The notes: generated from the letters alone by a model not told the origin. 64,000 nucleotides of DNA from JBFHRE01 sp041591895 (GCA_041591895.1 JBFHRE010000001.1:8160-72159), one strand, 5' to 3'; positions 31,214 to 39,976 are shown, counted from the stretch's first letter. Translations and numbers: made by a program.

Positions 31214-34200
31214 ATGAGCCGATCGTTCGCCCACCTCCACGTTCACACCGAGTTCTCGATGCTGGACGGCGCCGCGCGGGTCAGCGACGTCACCAAGGCC
31301 GCCGCAGCCGACGGGCAACCGGCCATCGCCATCACCGATCACGGCAACCTGTATGGCGTGGTCGACTTCTACCGGGCGGCCCGAAAGAACGGCGTCAAGC
31401 CGATTCTGGGTATCGAGGCGTACACGACCCCTGGATCGCGCTTCGAGCGTCCTCCTCGGGGCGGAGATCGACACCACCTTCTTCTCATGGCGGAGTCGAA
31501 CGAGGGCTATCGAAACCTGGTCCAGCTGTCCTCCAGGGCGTACCTCGAGGGCTACTACTACAAGCCGCGGATGGACAAGGAGTTGCTCTCGGCCCATTCG
31601 AAGGGCCTCATTGCAACCTCGGCGTGCCTGGGAGGCGAGGTCGCCAAATGGCTTGCTCCCGACGCCTCGCGGGAAGAAGGCAACCAGCGATCAGATCGCG
31701 ATTTCGATGCTGCGCTGGGCGCCGCCGCCGAACTCCAGGACATCTTCGGCAAGGACAACTTCTTCATCGAGCTCCAGGATCACGGGATCGAGGCCCAGCG
31801 GCGGATCCTCCCCGACCTGGTGGAGATCGGCAAGCGCCTCGGGGCACCGCTGGTCGCCACCAATGATGCCCACTACACCAGTCAGTCCGAGGCAGAGGCA
31901 CACGACGTGCTGCTGTGTATCCAGACCGGCGCCAACATCGACGAGCCCAATCGCTTCCGTTTCGACGGCGTCGACCATCATCTGAAGACCGCCGCCGAGA
32001 TGCGCGCCCTGTTTCCCGAGGCCGAGTACCCCGGTGCGTGTGACAACACGCTCTGGATTGCCGAGCGGGCCGAGGTCGACATCGAGTTCGGGAACATCCT
32101 GCTGCCGGCGTTCCCCGTGCCGGACGGCCACACCGAGCAGTCCTACCTGGAGAAATTGGTGTTCGAGGGTGCCAAGGATCGCTACGGAGATCCCCTTCCC
32201 GAGGAGGTCCGGGCTCGGATCGCGCTCGAGATCGGGGTCATCGGTGAGATGGGCTTCCCGGCATACTTCCTGATCGTCTGGGATCTGATCCGCTACGCCC
32301 GCGAGAACGGCATCCGCACCGGTCCCGGTCGTGGTTCGGCAGCCGGGTCCATCATCGCCTATTGCCTGCGGATCACCGATCTCGACCCCCTCCGGTACGG
32401 AATGATCTTCGAGCGATTCCTCAACCCTGGTCGCAAGCAGATGCCCGACATCGACATGGACTTCGATGAGCGGTACCGGGCCGATGTCATCCGGTACGCG
32501 GCCGAGAAGTACGGCTCGGATCACGTCGCCCAGATCATCACGTTCGCCACCATCAAGGGTCGCCAGGCCATCCGGGACGCCGCCCGGGTGTTCGGTTATC
32601 CCTACGCGGTCGGCGACCGAATCGCCAAAGCGATGCCGCAGGCCATCCTCGGGAAAGAGGCGTCGCTCGACCAGTGCTTCGAGGAGCCGGGCCCGGACTC
32701 CGACGCCGACATCAAGGACTGGTACGCGGCTGCCACCGAGCTGCGCCAGATGTACGCGGCGGAGCCGGAGGTCAAGCGAGTCATCGACGCCGCCAAGGGG
32801 CTCGAAGGGTTGCGGCGTCAGGACTCGATCCATGCTGCGGCGGTGGTTATCACCCCGAAGCCGATCACCGAGATCATCCCGATCCAGCAGAAGGGGGACG
32901 GAGCCGAAGTCGTCACACAGTTCGAAATGGGGGCCGTTGAAGCGCTGGGGCTCCTTAAGATGGACTTCCTGGGCCTTCGAAACCTCTCCACGATCGAGCG
33001 CTGTCTCGAGCTGGTGAAGAAGACCCACGGCGTCGACGTCGACATCGACAACGTCCCGCTCGACGACCAGAAGACGTTCGAGCTCCTGAGGCGAGCCGAC
33101 ACCATCGGAGTGTTCCAGTTGGAAGGCACCAACATGCGGGCGCTGATCCGGGCTCTCCAGCCGGAGGTCTTCGAGCACATCATCGCCGTCAACGCCCTCT
33201 ACCGACCGGGCCCGATGGGCCAGAACATGCACTTCGAGTACGCCGACCGCAAGAACGGACGCAAGCCCGTCTCGTACCCGCATCCGGCAACGGAGCCATT
33301 CCTCGAGTCGACCTACGGGATCATCACCTACCAGGAACAGGTGATGCAGGTGGCTCGAGATCTCGCCGGGTACTCGATGGCGGAGGCGGACAACCTGCGC
33401 AAAGCGATGGGCAAGAAGATCAAATCGGTGATGGACGCCGAGAGGGAGAAGTTCGTCGCCGGATGTGTTGCCAACGGTCACCCGGAGAAGCTCGGCAGGG
33501 ACCTGTGGGATTCCGTCGAGCCGTTCGCCGGGTACGGATTCAACCTGTCGCACTCGGCGTGTTACGCCTATGTGGCGTTCCAGACCGCCTTTCTGAAGGC
33601 CCACTACCCGGCCGAATACATGGCCGCGCTCCTCACGTCGACCAAGCGGGACAAGGACCGCACGGCCCTGTATCTCAACGAGTGCCGCTCGATGGGCGTG
33701 GACGTTCTGGTTCCCGATGTCAACGAGTCCGATGTCGACTTCACCGTGTCCGACGGAAAGATCCGATTCGGGATGTCGGCCGTCCGCAACGTGGGCGAGG
33801 GGGTGGTCGAGAAGATCATCGACGCTCGGGCAGACGGTCCGTTCGAGAGCTTCCTCGACTTCTGTGAGCGAGTCGACATCGACGCCCTCAACCGCAGGAC
33901 GATCGAGTCGCTGATCAAGGCGGGGGCGTTCGACCAGCTGGTACCCAGCCGCAAGGCACTCTTCCTGGGATTCGAAGCGGCCGTCGAGGCGGTGATCACG
34001 AGGCGTCGCAACGAGGAAATGGGCCAGTTCTCGCTGTTCGGTGCCGAATCGAGTGTCCACCAGCCGGTGAACCTGGACCTCGGCGCCGAGGAGTGGTCCC
34101 AGAAGACGAAGCTCGGGTTCGAGAAAGAGATGCTCGGTCTCTACATCTCCGATCATCCATTGCTGGGTGCTGCGTCGTCACTGCGAGCGTCGGGAGCGGC

Positions 34201-34714
34201 GAAGGTTCCCTCCCTGTGGGACATGGCCGACGGAGCCAACGTCGTTTTGGGCGGAATCGTCTCCGGCATCACGCGTCGCACGACTCGAGACGGCAAGCTG
34301 ATGCTCTTCTTCGGCCTCGAAGACCTCGAAGGGGCGGTGGAGGTGTTGTGTTACCCGAGGACGGTGTCCGAGGTGGGTCAACTGGTGCAGGAGGATGCGA
34401 TCCTGATAGTCGAAGGCAGGCTCGACCATCGCGGCGAGGACATCAAGGTGATAGCTCGCAGTCTCCGTGAGTTGGCGGTCCACACCGACAGCTCGCTCCG
34501 CCTGGAGGTTCCGGCCACACGGATGTCGATGGACACCGTCACCCGTCTGAAGGGGATCCTGGTGAATCACCCCGGGACCGCTCCGGTCATGCTCCATATG
34601 GTGAATGGGGTGTCACACAAGGTGCTGAAACTGTCCGACGAATACCGGGTGGAGCTGCGATCGGCGCTCTACGCCGAGTTGAGAGAACTACTCGGGCCAC
34701 GAGCCGTAGGTTGA
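31214..34714 (+). CDS. dnaE: DNA polymerase III alpha subunit DnaE
   Basis: The replicative DNA polymerase catalytic subunit, 1166 residues. The N-terminal PHP domain keeps its metal ligands (HLHVHTEFSMLDG, AITDHGNLYG), so it probably proofreads, as in mycobacterial DnaE1. The polymerase site PDIDMDF carries Asp412 and Asp414; a third acidic residue lies farther on. Helix-hairpin-helix, beta-clamp-binding (QFSLFG near 937) and OB-fold (about 1000-1090) regions follow in order. The ATG at 31214 gives the standard N-terminus. Preceded by 106 bases without a gene; followed by a strong hairpin. Confidence 0.97.
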   Translation: MSRSFAHLHVHTEFSMLDGAARVSDVTKAAAADGQPAIAITDHGNLYGVVDFYRAARKNGVKPILGIEAYTTPGSRFERPPRGGDRHHLLLMAESNEGYRNLVQLSSRAYLEGYYYKPRMDKELLSAHSKGLIATSACLGGEVAKWLAPDASREEGNQRSDRDFDAALGAAAELQDIFGKDNFFIELQDHGIEAQRRILPDLVEIGKRLGAPLVATNDAHYTSQSEAEAHDVLLCIQTGANIDEPNRFRFDGVDHHLKTAAEMRALFPEAEYPGACDNTLWIAERAEVDIEFGNILLPAFPVPDGHTEQSYLEKLVFEGAKDRYGDPLPEEVRARIALEIGVIGEMGFPAYFLIVWDLIRYARENGIRTGPGRGSAAGSIIAYCLRITDLDPLRYGMIFERFLNPGRKQMPDIDMDFDERYRADVIRYAAEKYGSDHVAQIITFATIKGRQAIRDAARVFGYPYAVGDRIAKAMPQAILGKEASLDQCFEEPGPDSDADIKDWYAAATELRQMYAAEPEVKRVIDAAKGLEGLRRQDSIHAAAVVITPKPITEIIPIQQKGDGAEVVTQFEMGAVEALGLLKMDFLGLRNLSTIERCLELVKKTHGVDVDIDNVPLDDQKTFELLRRADTIGVFQLEGTNMRALIRALQPEVFEHIIAVNALYRPGPMGQNMHFEYADRKNGRKPVSYPHPATEPFLESTYGIITYQEQVMQVARDLAGYSMAEADNLRKAMGKKIKSVMDAEREKFVAGCVANGHPEKLGRDLWDSVEPFAGYGFNLSHSACYAYVAFQTAFLKAHYPAEYMAALLTSTKRDKDRTALYLNECRSMGVDVLVPDVNESDVDFTVSDGKIRFGMSAVRNVGEGVVEKIIDARADGPFESFLDFCERVDIDALNRRTIESLIKAGAFDQLVPSRKALFLGFEAAVEAVITRRRNEEMGQFSLFGAESSVHQPVNLDLGAEEWSQKTKLGFEKEMLGLYISDHPLLGAASSLRASGAAKVPSLWDMADGANVVLGGIVSGITRRTTRDGKLMLFFGLEDLEGAVEVLCYPRTVSEVGQLVQEDAILIVEGRLDHRGEDIKVIARSLRELAVHTDSSLRLEVPATRMSMDTVTRLKGILVNHPGTAPVMLHMVNGVSHKVLKLSDEYRVELRSALYAELRELLGPRAVG

Positions 34715-34739
34715 TGGCGGCCGCGGCCGCCAATCAACC
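34709..34739 (+). terminator. GC-rich hairpin at the dnaE stop codon
   Basis: TGGCGGCCGCGGCCGCCA (34715-34732) is a perfect 18-base palindrome starting just after the TGA, and the flanks GGTTGA (34709-34714) and TCAACC (34734-34739) extend the stem past one extra A. It would make a very stable RNA hairpin including the stop codon. With no T-tract it may be a terminator or an mRNA 3'-end stabiliser. Confidence 0.45.
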
Positions 34740-34884
34740 GGTCGCGGGTCGCGAGTCCCGAGTCACGGGCCTCCGGCCACCGGCCACCGGCCACGGGCCA
34801 CCAGCTGCCGGCAAGGCAAACGGGGATCGGGGTGGTTGGGTTCATCTGTCCTTGAGCGGCCGGGTGACGACCGGGTCGTTGTCG
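34740..34884. repeat. low-complexity repeat spacer behind dnaE
   Basis: Degenerate words (CGGGTCGCGAGTCCCGAG, then four copies of the 7-base unit GGCCACC at 34775-34802, one with a change) fill the gap between dnaE and the convergent ArsA-like gene. The reverse complement of CGGGTCGCGAGTC occurs again at about 51790-51815. No gene is visible. Confidence 0.5.
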
Positions 34885-35946
34885 TCAGGACCGGGCGGGG
34901 GTGTGGGGGTCGCCCCCCACAAGACAGAGCGACATGAGGTCGAATCCATCCGCCGATTCCATCAGACCGGCCAGGCCGTCGATGTCGGTCGGAGGCTCCG
35001 GCCGCCAGGGGATCTTGGTCAGGTCGGTGCGATACCGCCCGGCGAACTCTCCGATCAGGTCCTGCTGACGTTGCGCTTCCCGTCCCCATCGGGACAGGTT
35101 TTCGGCGAGTTCCACCCGCACCCTGCCCGGTCGTGCTCCGATCCAATCCGTCGGAAGCGTTCGGTTGAACACCACCGCCTTAGGGCGGGAGGCGATTTCC
35201 GGCAGCTCCCGGAAGAACCGAACCGCCTCACGGATCGGCGTCGGGTCGGCAGTGGAGACCACGATCGTCGCCGCCTTTCTCATCTGGGATTCGATCTCCT
35301 TGGAGCGGTGGGCGACGCCGTCATACGTCGTCCTGAGATCCATCAGGAACTCTGCCACTCCTTCGAGGAGCGAGGCACCGAGAACCTGGTCGCCGATCCG
35401 GAGCACCGGTCGCGCCGTTCGGTCGAAGAAGAACCGCCGCCCAGGTAGCCGTCCGCCCGTGAGCCAGCGGAGCAGACGCCCGCCGACGAGATCGGTCATC
35501 TGTGCCGGCGCGGTGAGGAAGTCGATTCCACCCACGGCGGGCGGCGTGTCGATCACCACCAGTTCCCAGGCACGCGCCTCGACCAGGCGAGTGGCCTCCT
35601 CGGCGGCGGCAAATGACTGAGAGGCCGGGAAATGGTTGCTGGCGGCGGCGAAGAACGGGTTGTCTACAAGTCTGTCAGCCACCGATGGGTCGGCATAGTT
35701 CCTCACGACCCCGGCCCAGGAGGCGCCGGCGTCGATCATCGCCGCCCACAGGTTCTTCTCCGTCGGGTGGGGGGTTGGCTCGGCTCCAATCGAGTCCGCC
35801 CCCAGGGCGTCGGCCAGCCTCCGAGCCGGATCCACCGTGACCACCAGCGATCTCACGCCATTGCGAGCTGCTGTCACCGCCATTGCCGCCGACAACGTGG
35901 TCTTGCCGACGCCGCCGCCTCCGGTGACGAGCACGGCCCTGGTCAT
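34885..35946 (-). CDS. ArsA-like ATPase, second of a pair
   Basis: A 353-residue ArsA/GET3-family P-loop ATPase. The deviant Walker A LVTGGGGVGKTTLSAA is at the N-terminus, with VDPARRLADALG, and the switch motif VVIDTPPAVG near 130. There is no arsenical gene nearby. The arrangement of two adjacent, dissimilar ArsA-like ATPases matches an actinobacterial pair (Rv3679-Rv3680 in M. tuberculosis, reported to form a complex and linked to glycerol and stress phenotypes); equivalence here is inference. ATG 35946 overlaps the upstream stop by four bases; the open frame continues upstream but only as a shadow. Confidence 0.85.
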   Translation of the reverse strand: MTRAVLVTGGGGVGKTTLSAAMAVTAARNGVRSLVVTVDPARRLADALGADSIGAEPTPHPTEKNLWAAMIDAGASWAGVVRNYADPSVADRLVDNPFFAAASNHFPASQSFAAAEEATRLVEARAWELVVIDTPPAVGGIDFLTAPAQMTDLVGGRLLRWLTGGRLPGRRFFFDRTARPVLRIGDQVLGASLLEGVAEFLMDLRTTYDGVAHRSKEIESQMRKAATIVVSTADPTPIREAVRFFRELPEIASRPKAVVFNRTLPTDWIGARPGRVRVELAENLSRWGREAQRQQDLIGEFAGRYRTDLTKIPWRPEPPTDIDGLAGLMESADGFDLMSLCLVGGDPHTPARS

Positions 35947-36791
35947 ACCGAAGCTCCGAGCTTCTCGGACAGACGGACTGCTACCTCGGTGGGGGTCACA
36001 ACGCCGAAGAGATACGGAAGATCCAGGTCGGCCGGCAGCTCTCCGCGCCAATGGGCCTGTTCGTCCTGGAGCTGGAGATGAAGTCGCGCCGCGTCTCCCG
36101 CCCTGCCGCTTGGGAGCGACTCGCGATCGGTGCTCAGCACCGGGAGGACGCGGTTCGAGATCACTCGGAGCGCGGCCACCTCGCTCTCCTCTTTCACCTG
36201 GGCCATCGTCTCTTGCGTCTCGGTCACCGGGAGCTCTTCTGGAATCGAGACCAGCGCCAGCGTGGTGCGCTCCTCGAGGATCTCGCGCATCCACGCGGCC
36301 TGTTCGAGGATCCGTCCCGAGGGGACCAGTTCTCCGATCGTCTTCATCGCTCGGAGATACGAGCCGATCTGGCCGCTGGGGGGCGCGTCGGCCACGACGA
36401 GGTCGTATTCCCCTTGTTGCACCTCGTAGACCACCTTTCCGATGGTCACGATCTCGCGGATCGCCGGTGCGGTCGAAGCCAGGACGTCGAAGGCGCGGGC
36501 AAAAGGGGCGAAGGCCGTCAGGGCGGGGATACCGATCTGGATCTGAAGGTATTCCATCATCGCCTTGGCCCGGTCCACCACCAGGGCCGAGAGGCCGGGT
36601 CTCACCTCGGTCGGTTTGAAATCGAGCGGCGCCGCGCCGAGGTGGGCGGCCAGCCCGCCGCCATCTCCGATCATGGCGATGGCCAAGACCCGCTTGCCGG
36701 CGCGTTGTGCGGCGAGAGCGATCGCCGCCGCAACCGCGGACTTTCCTACCCCGCCCTTCCCTGAGACGAGGACGAGAGGGGAGTCGAACAC
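35943..36791 (-). CDS. ArsA-like ATPase, first of a pair
   Basis: A 282-residue ArsA-type ATPase with Walker A VSGKGGVGKSAVAAAIA and switch motif LVVADAPPSGQ. It is shorter than its neighbour and differs from it, suggesting an asymmetric heterodimer rather than a recent duplication. The GTG start at 36791 lies one base after the stop of the small upstream gene, and its stop overlaps the next ATPase by four bases, so all three genes form one operon. The partner or cargo is unknown. Confidence 0.85.
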   Translation of the reverse strand: MFDSPLVLVSGKGGVGKSAVAAAIALAAQRAGKRVLAIAMIGDGGGLAAHLGAAPLDFKPTEVRPGLSALVVDRAKAMMEYLQIQIGIPALTAFAPFARAFDVLASTAPAIREIVTIGKVVYEVQQGEYDLVVADAPPSGQIGSYLRAMKTIGELVPSGRILEQAAWMREILEERTTLALVSIPEELPVTETQETMAQVKEESEVAALRVISNRVLPVLSTDRESLPSGRAGDAARLHLQLQDEQAHWRGELPADLDLPYLFGVVTPTEVAVRLSEKLGASV

Positions 36792-36792
36792 G

Positions 36793-37002
36793 TCAGCCGA
36801 GCGGGATGCGGATCACGAGCTCGCCACCCTCGACGCTCCAGCCGGCCCTTCCGATGAGCGAGAAGTCCATGAAGTCGGTCTCGGCCTGGCTGATGAACTT
36901 CTTGCGCTCGTCGCCTGCAACCGGCGGAAGCGGCCGACCCTTTACGGCCTCGGCGCGCTCCCGGAATCGGTCGAGGAATGCGTCTACGTCGAATTCCGTC
37001 AT
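36793..37002 (-). CDS. small acidic/mixed protein of unknown function, first gene of the ArsA-pair operon
   Basis: A 69-residue protein that I do not recognise. It begins with helices (EFDVDAFLDRFRERAEAVKG), has a central ISQAETDFMDFSL segment and ends in a short beta-like tail (GELVIRIPL). It is one base upstream of the first ArsA-like ATPase, which strongly suggests co-translation and a shared job. TAGCAT lies six bases before the ATG, the leaderless pattern, which supports this start. Confidence 0.65.
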   Translation of the reverse strand: MTEFDVDAFLDRFRERAEAVKGRPLPPVAGDERKKFISQAETDFMDFSLIGRAGWSVEGGELVIRIPLG

Positions 37003-37008
37003 GCGCAG

Positions 37009-37014
37009 ATGCTA
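37009..37014 (-). promoter_or_regulatory. candidate -10 element of the ArsA-pair operon
   Basis: TAGCAT on the minus strand ends six bases before the ATG at 37002. It is one of several leaderless-type promoters in the window. Confidence 0.4.
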
Positions 37015-37047
37015 AATCAGGTCCGAACGCCGTCGGGCACATCGGGG

Positions 37048-37117
37048 GATCAACTGCTGGAGATCAACTGCTGGAGATCAACTGCTGGAGATCAACTGCT
37101 GGGGATCAGCTGCTGCC
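37048..37117 (+). repeat. 14-bp tandem repeat, five copies
   Basis: GATCAACTGCTGGA is repeated head to tail at 37048, 37062, 37076 and 37090 (last base G in the fourth copy), with a fifth diverged copy at 37104-37117. The fifth copy contains the stop codon of the minus-strand ThyX-like gene. It lies between that gene and the ArsA-pair operon. Confidence 0.9.
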
Positions 37118-38725
37118 TTGGGCGGAGGCCCGGCGATCCTCTGCCCGTCTCTCCGACTCGAGCCGCTCGAGGTCAACGTCATCGTGGTCGACGAACCCCA
37201 TCGCGTCGGCGATCAATCGATGGCCGGCGACTTCGGCGATCTGTCGGTGCATCTCCTGGGCGACCCGCCGGTAGGCGATGTGTCCGGCCGGCTGGCTGCG
37301 CAACTCGAGCAGGTGGAAGGCCTCTCTCGGGTTCATCTCCATCGAGAACCGCACATTGGCGGCGAATGGCACCACGTACTGAGCTACGTCGAGTCCCAAG
37401 GCACCCGCCAGGTCTTCGTACAGTTCGGCGGCTTCGCCGGTGATGTCATCCCAGATCTGGCCGTAGCCGGCCAGATCGATGTCATCCGGCAGGTCGAACC
37501 CGAGTCGGGTGGTGAAGCGTTGCCATTCCAGGGTGAGCATCCTGTGCCGCTGCAGGTCGCGGAATGCGCCGAAGTCGCACACGACATCGAATCGATAGGC
37601 GGTCCGCTCGAACGCCCGTCCCGGTTTGTGCCGGCGGTTGTCGCGGTTGCCGATGGCTTCGCGGAGCAGCCGCTCGCGACCGTGGTTGGTCATGGATGCC
37701 ACCAGTTGTTGAAGGAAGCCGTCCGACAGCTGGACGTGGGGATAGAGGGCGGCGGCGGCGATCTTCGTCTCTGCGTCCGGGTCCCAGTCGGTGAGGGTGA
37801 CGCTCCACCCCTGAGGCTCGGGGTCGACGTCGAACTCGGCGGCGGATTCGTCGAGCCGTTCACCGATCTCCTGTAGATACTGCGACCAGCGACCCCCCCG
37901 ATCCGGACGGTCGACACGCGTGAGGAAGGAAGGGATCACCTTCCGGAGCTCCGTCAGCATCATCGTCCCGTATTCGCGGACCTCGGCGAGAGGATGGGCT
38001 TGCATGCGCAGCAGCGACATCTCGTAGGCCTGCCCGGTTCCGTAGATCCCGACGTTTGACAGCGTCGATGCCGGAAGGAGTCCACGGGCGGCATCGCACG
38101 CCTTGGCGCGGATCGTCGACGTCCACACGAAGTTCGAATCGTCGGGTTCCTTGGGAAATCGCTCTTCGTAGACCTGCCGCATGTCATCGACCAGGTGTGA
38201 GTACACGTCGAAGGTCCGATTCATGAACGCTTCGTACCGATCGGCGAAATGCGACGCCGCGATCTCGGCCGGCACGAGGTATCGATAGCGGTCTCCGAGC
38301 TTGGCGTCGTAGGCGATGTAGCGAGTCGACTGCTCGAGGTATGCGGCCAGACGGCCCCGCTCGAGGACCTTCGTCAACACGTTCGACGCCTGTTCGCAGG
38401 CGAGATGGGTTCCGCCCAACTGGGCGACGGAGTCGTCGCCGTATTCGAAGAACACTCGCTGATACAGCTGTTCGGCCTTGCGAAGATCCACCAGCGGGTC
38501 GTCGGTCGAGGCGATCAGTTCGATCCCGGTGTCGGGGTCGGCCACGAACTCGTCCAGGAACAGCCGCCGGATCGACTTGGCCGAACGCGAATAGCGGGCG
38601 AAGAGGGCTCCCTTCACCACCTCGGGGAGGTTGATCAGGGCAAATACAGGGAGGTCGGTGTTGGTGAAGAACCGATGCAGCACCGCCTCTTCTTCGGCAG
38701 TGAAGGTTTCCCGGTGATAGTTCAC
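37106..38725 (-). CDS. tandem ThyX-like protein (duplicated FAD-dependent thymidylate synthase fold)
   Basis: A 539-residue protein, about twice the size of ordinary ThyX. Each half carries a relic of the ThyX signature RHRxxSxxxxSxR: residues 123-135 read RGRLAAYLEQSTR (the His and first Ser replaced by Gly and Ala), and 393-405 read RHRMLTLEWQRFT (both Ser and the last Arg changed). The first half also has EYGDDSVAQLGGTHLACEQ before the motif, as in ThyX. Because neither half has an intact motif, dTMP synthesis is doubtful or would need residues from both halves; another role is possible. GTG start at 38725 with TAGAAT seven bases upstream. No folate or nucleotide gene is adjacent. Confidence 0.8.
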   Translation of the reverse strand: MNYHRETFTAEEEAVLHRFFTNTDLPVFALINLPEVVKGALFARYSRSAKSIRRLFLDEFVADPDTGIELIASTDDPLVDLRKAEQLYQRVFFEYGDDSVAQLGGTHLACEQASNVLTKVLERGRLAAYLEQSTRYIAYDAKLGDRYRYLVPAEIAASHFADRYEAFMNRTFDVYSHLVDDMRQVYEERFPKEPDDSNFVWTSTIRAKACDAARGLLPASTLSNVGIYGTGQAYEMSLLRMQAHPLAEVREYGTMMLTELRKVIPSFLTRVDRPDRGGRWSQYLQEIGERLDESAAEFDVDPEPQGWSVTLTDWDPDAETKIAAAALYPHVQLSDGFLQQLVASMTNHGRERLLREAIGNRDNRRHKPGRAFERTAYRFDVVCDFGAFRDLQRHRMLTLEWQRFTTRLGFDLPDDIDLAGYGQIWDDITGEAAELYEDLAGALGLDVAQYVVPFAANVRFSMEMNPREAFHLLELRSQPAGHIAYRRVAQEMHRQIAEVAGHRLIADAMGFVDHDDVDLERLESERRAEDRRASAQGSS

Positions 38726-38732
38726 GAGACGG

Positions 38733-38738
38733 ATTCTA
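38733..38738 (-). promoter_or_regulatory. candidate -10 element of the ThyX-like gene
   Basis: TAGAAT on the minus strand ends seven bases before the GTG at 38725; there is no ribosome binding site, which fits a leaderless transcript. Confidence 0.45.
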
Positions 38739-38785
38739 CGGCTTGCCGAGGGGAGGTCGTCGGTGGGGGTAACGTGGCCGTCTCC

Positions 38786-39070
38786 ATGGACGTTCGACAG
38801 GTGGTTCGAGGCGTGAGGATCGTGCTCACGCTGCTGGCGGTGCTGCTGGCAGCGTTCCCGCTGCTCGTCCTCCTCGACCTAGCCGATGGAGGCACCGGCT
38901 TCGGGCTGTGCCCTGGGGGAGTGACCACCTGTCGCAATCCATACACGGCTGCTCCGGAGCTGACGATCGCGCTGTCGGTAGGTCTGTTCCTGGTGCTTTC
39001 CGGTTTTCGGATCGCTACGCACATCGAACATCGCAACCGGTCACGGCGCGGGGCGTCGATGTCCGCCTGA
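38786..39070 (+). CDS. small membrane protein with two helices, unknown function
   Basis: A 94-residue protein with two hydrophobic helices (about 8-30 and 56-75) separated by a short loop that carries two cysteines (LCPGGVTTCRN), and a basic C-terminal tail. I do not recognise it. The start is uncertain: ATG 38786 (TAACGT ten bases upstream) or in-frame GTG 38774 (GGGGG a few bases upstream). It is divergent from the ThyX-like gene and convergent with the EamA transporter, 11 bases away. Confidence 0.6.
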   Translation: MDVRQVVRGVRIVLTLLAVLLAAFPLLVLLDLADGGTGFGLCPGGVTTCRNPYTAAPELTIALSVGLFLVLSGFRIATHIEHRNRSRRGASMSA

Positions 39071-39081
39071 CACGGGCGTCG

Positions 39082-39963
39082 TCACACAGGCGGACTGACC
39101 AACTCGGCTTCGAGGGTTCGGGGGTCCTCACCCTTGGTCAGAACGACGTTGATCGCGGCCAGGACGAGTGCCGCCCCGACCCAACCACGGACCGACAGAC
39201 GCTCCCCCAACAGGATGGCAGCCGAGGCGACTCCGAAGACGGGTTCGAGGCTGAAGACGATCGCCGCCCGGGACGCCTCGACGATCGTCTGGGCCCAGAT
39301 CTGGAGGAGGAACGCCAGAGCGCTGACCCCTATCCCGGTCAACAGGAGTGCCGGCCAGACTTCCCGGGGTGGGAAGGTCGGCCCTTCGAGGATCAGCGAA
39401 GCGCCCCCTGCGAGGACCGCCGTCACCAGCAGCTGCACCGCGGCAAACGGCACCACGGCGTGCCGGTGGGCCGCCCGTGACAGGAAGGTGACGTGGGCTG
39501 CAAAGAACACCGCGCATCCGAGGGTGTAGGTATCTCCCGCCTCCAGCCGGAGTCCGTCTGTAGCAGTGAGGAGTGCGATGCCGATGAACGCCACCATGGC
39601 TCCGATGGTCACCAGCGGCTTCGGAGCGCGTTTCGCCAGGAGGGCAACGAGCAATGGCGTGAAGACGACGTACAGGCCCGTGATGAGGGCCGAGTTCGAT
39701 GCACCGGTGGTGGTGAGTCCTACGGTCTGGAATCCGAAACCGATCGCCAGCAGTACCCCTCCGATCGTCCCATCCTTCCAGAGGTCCGAACGGCCGGGGA
39801 AGGCCAGGATCGCGAGCGCCACTCCTCCGAGCAGGAACCGCCACGCCACGAATGCCAGCGGCGGAAACCCGGCGACGGCATCCTTGATCACCACGAAGGT
39901 GATCCCAAACATGAAGGCCGCGAACGCAAGCGCGGCCAGTGCGGATCGGTCGGCACGCATCAC
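39082..39963 (-). CDS. EamA/DMT-family transporter
   Basis: A 293-residue drug/metabolite-type transporter with ten membrane helices arranged as two EamA repeats (ALAFAAFMFGITFVVIKDA at the start of the first; AVFFAAHVTFLSRAA at the start of the second). Substrate unknown; members export amino acids, nucleosides or sugars. GTG 39963 has TAGCGT seven bases upstream; ATG 39960 is the next codon. It lies 18 bases after the thioesterase stop, so it may be read from both its own promoter and the upstream operon. Confidence 0.85.
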   Translation of the reverse strand: MMRADRSALAALAFAAFMFGITFVVIKDAVAGFPPLAFVAWRFLLGGVALAILAFPGRSDLWKDGTIGGVLLAIGFGFQTVGLTTTGASNSALITGLYVVFTPLLVALLAKRAPKPLVTIGAMVAFIGIALLTATDGLRLEAGDTYTLGCAVFFAAHVTFLSRAAHRHAVVPFAAVQLLVTAVLAGGASLILEGPTFPPREVWPALLLTGIGVSALAFLLQIWAQTIVEASRAAIVFSLEPVFGVASAAILLGERLSVRGWVGAALVLAAINVVLTKGEDPRTLEAELVSPPV

Positions 39964-39970
39964 GGTCGAG

Positions 39971-39976
39971 ACGCTA
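39971..39976 (-). promoter_or_regulatory. candidate -10 element of the EamA transporter gene
   Basis: TAGCGT on the minus strand ends seven bases before the GTG at 39963, a leaderless-type arrangement in the short gap behind the thioesterase gene. Confidence 0.35.

Noticed and set aside
31691..34156. Very long open frame on the strand opposite dnaE
   Set aside because: It is the antisense shadow of a high-GC gene; dnaE has intact PHP and polymerase motifs over the whole length, and the antisense protein shows no family features.
34885..37002. Arsenite efflux operon
   Set aside because: The ATPases are ArsA-like, but there is no arsB/acr3, arsR or arsC, and paired ArsA-like ATPases without arsenic genes are known in actinobacteria.
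37048..37117. CRISPR array
   Set aside because: The units are 14 bases long, directly joined with no spacers, and no cas genes are present.
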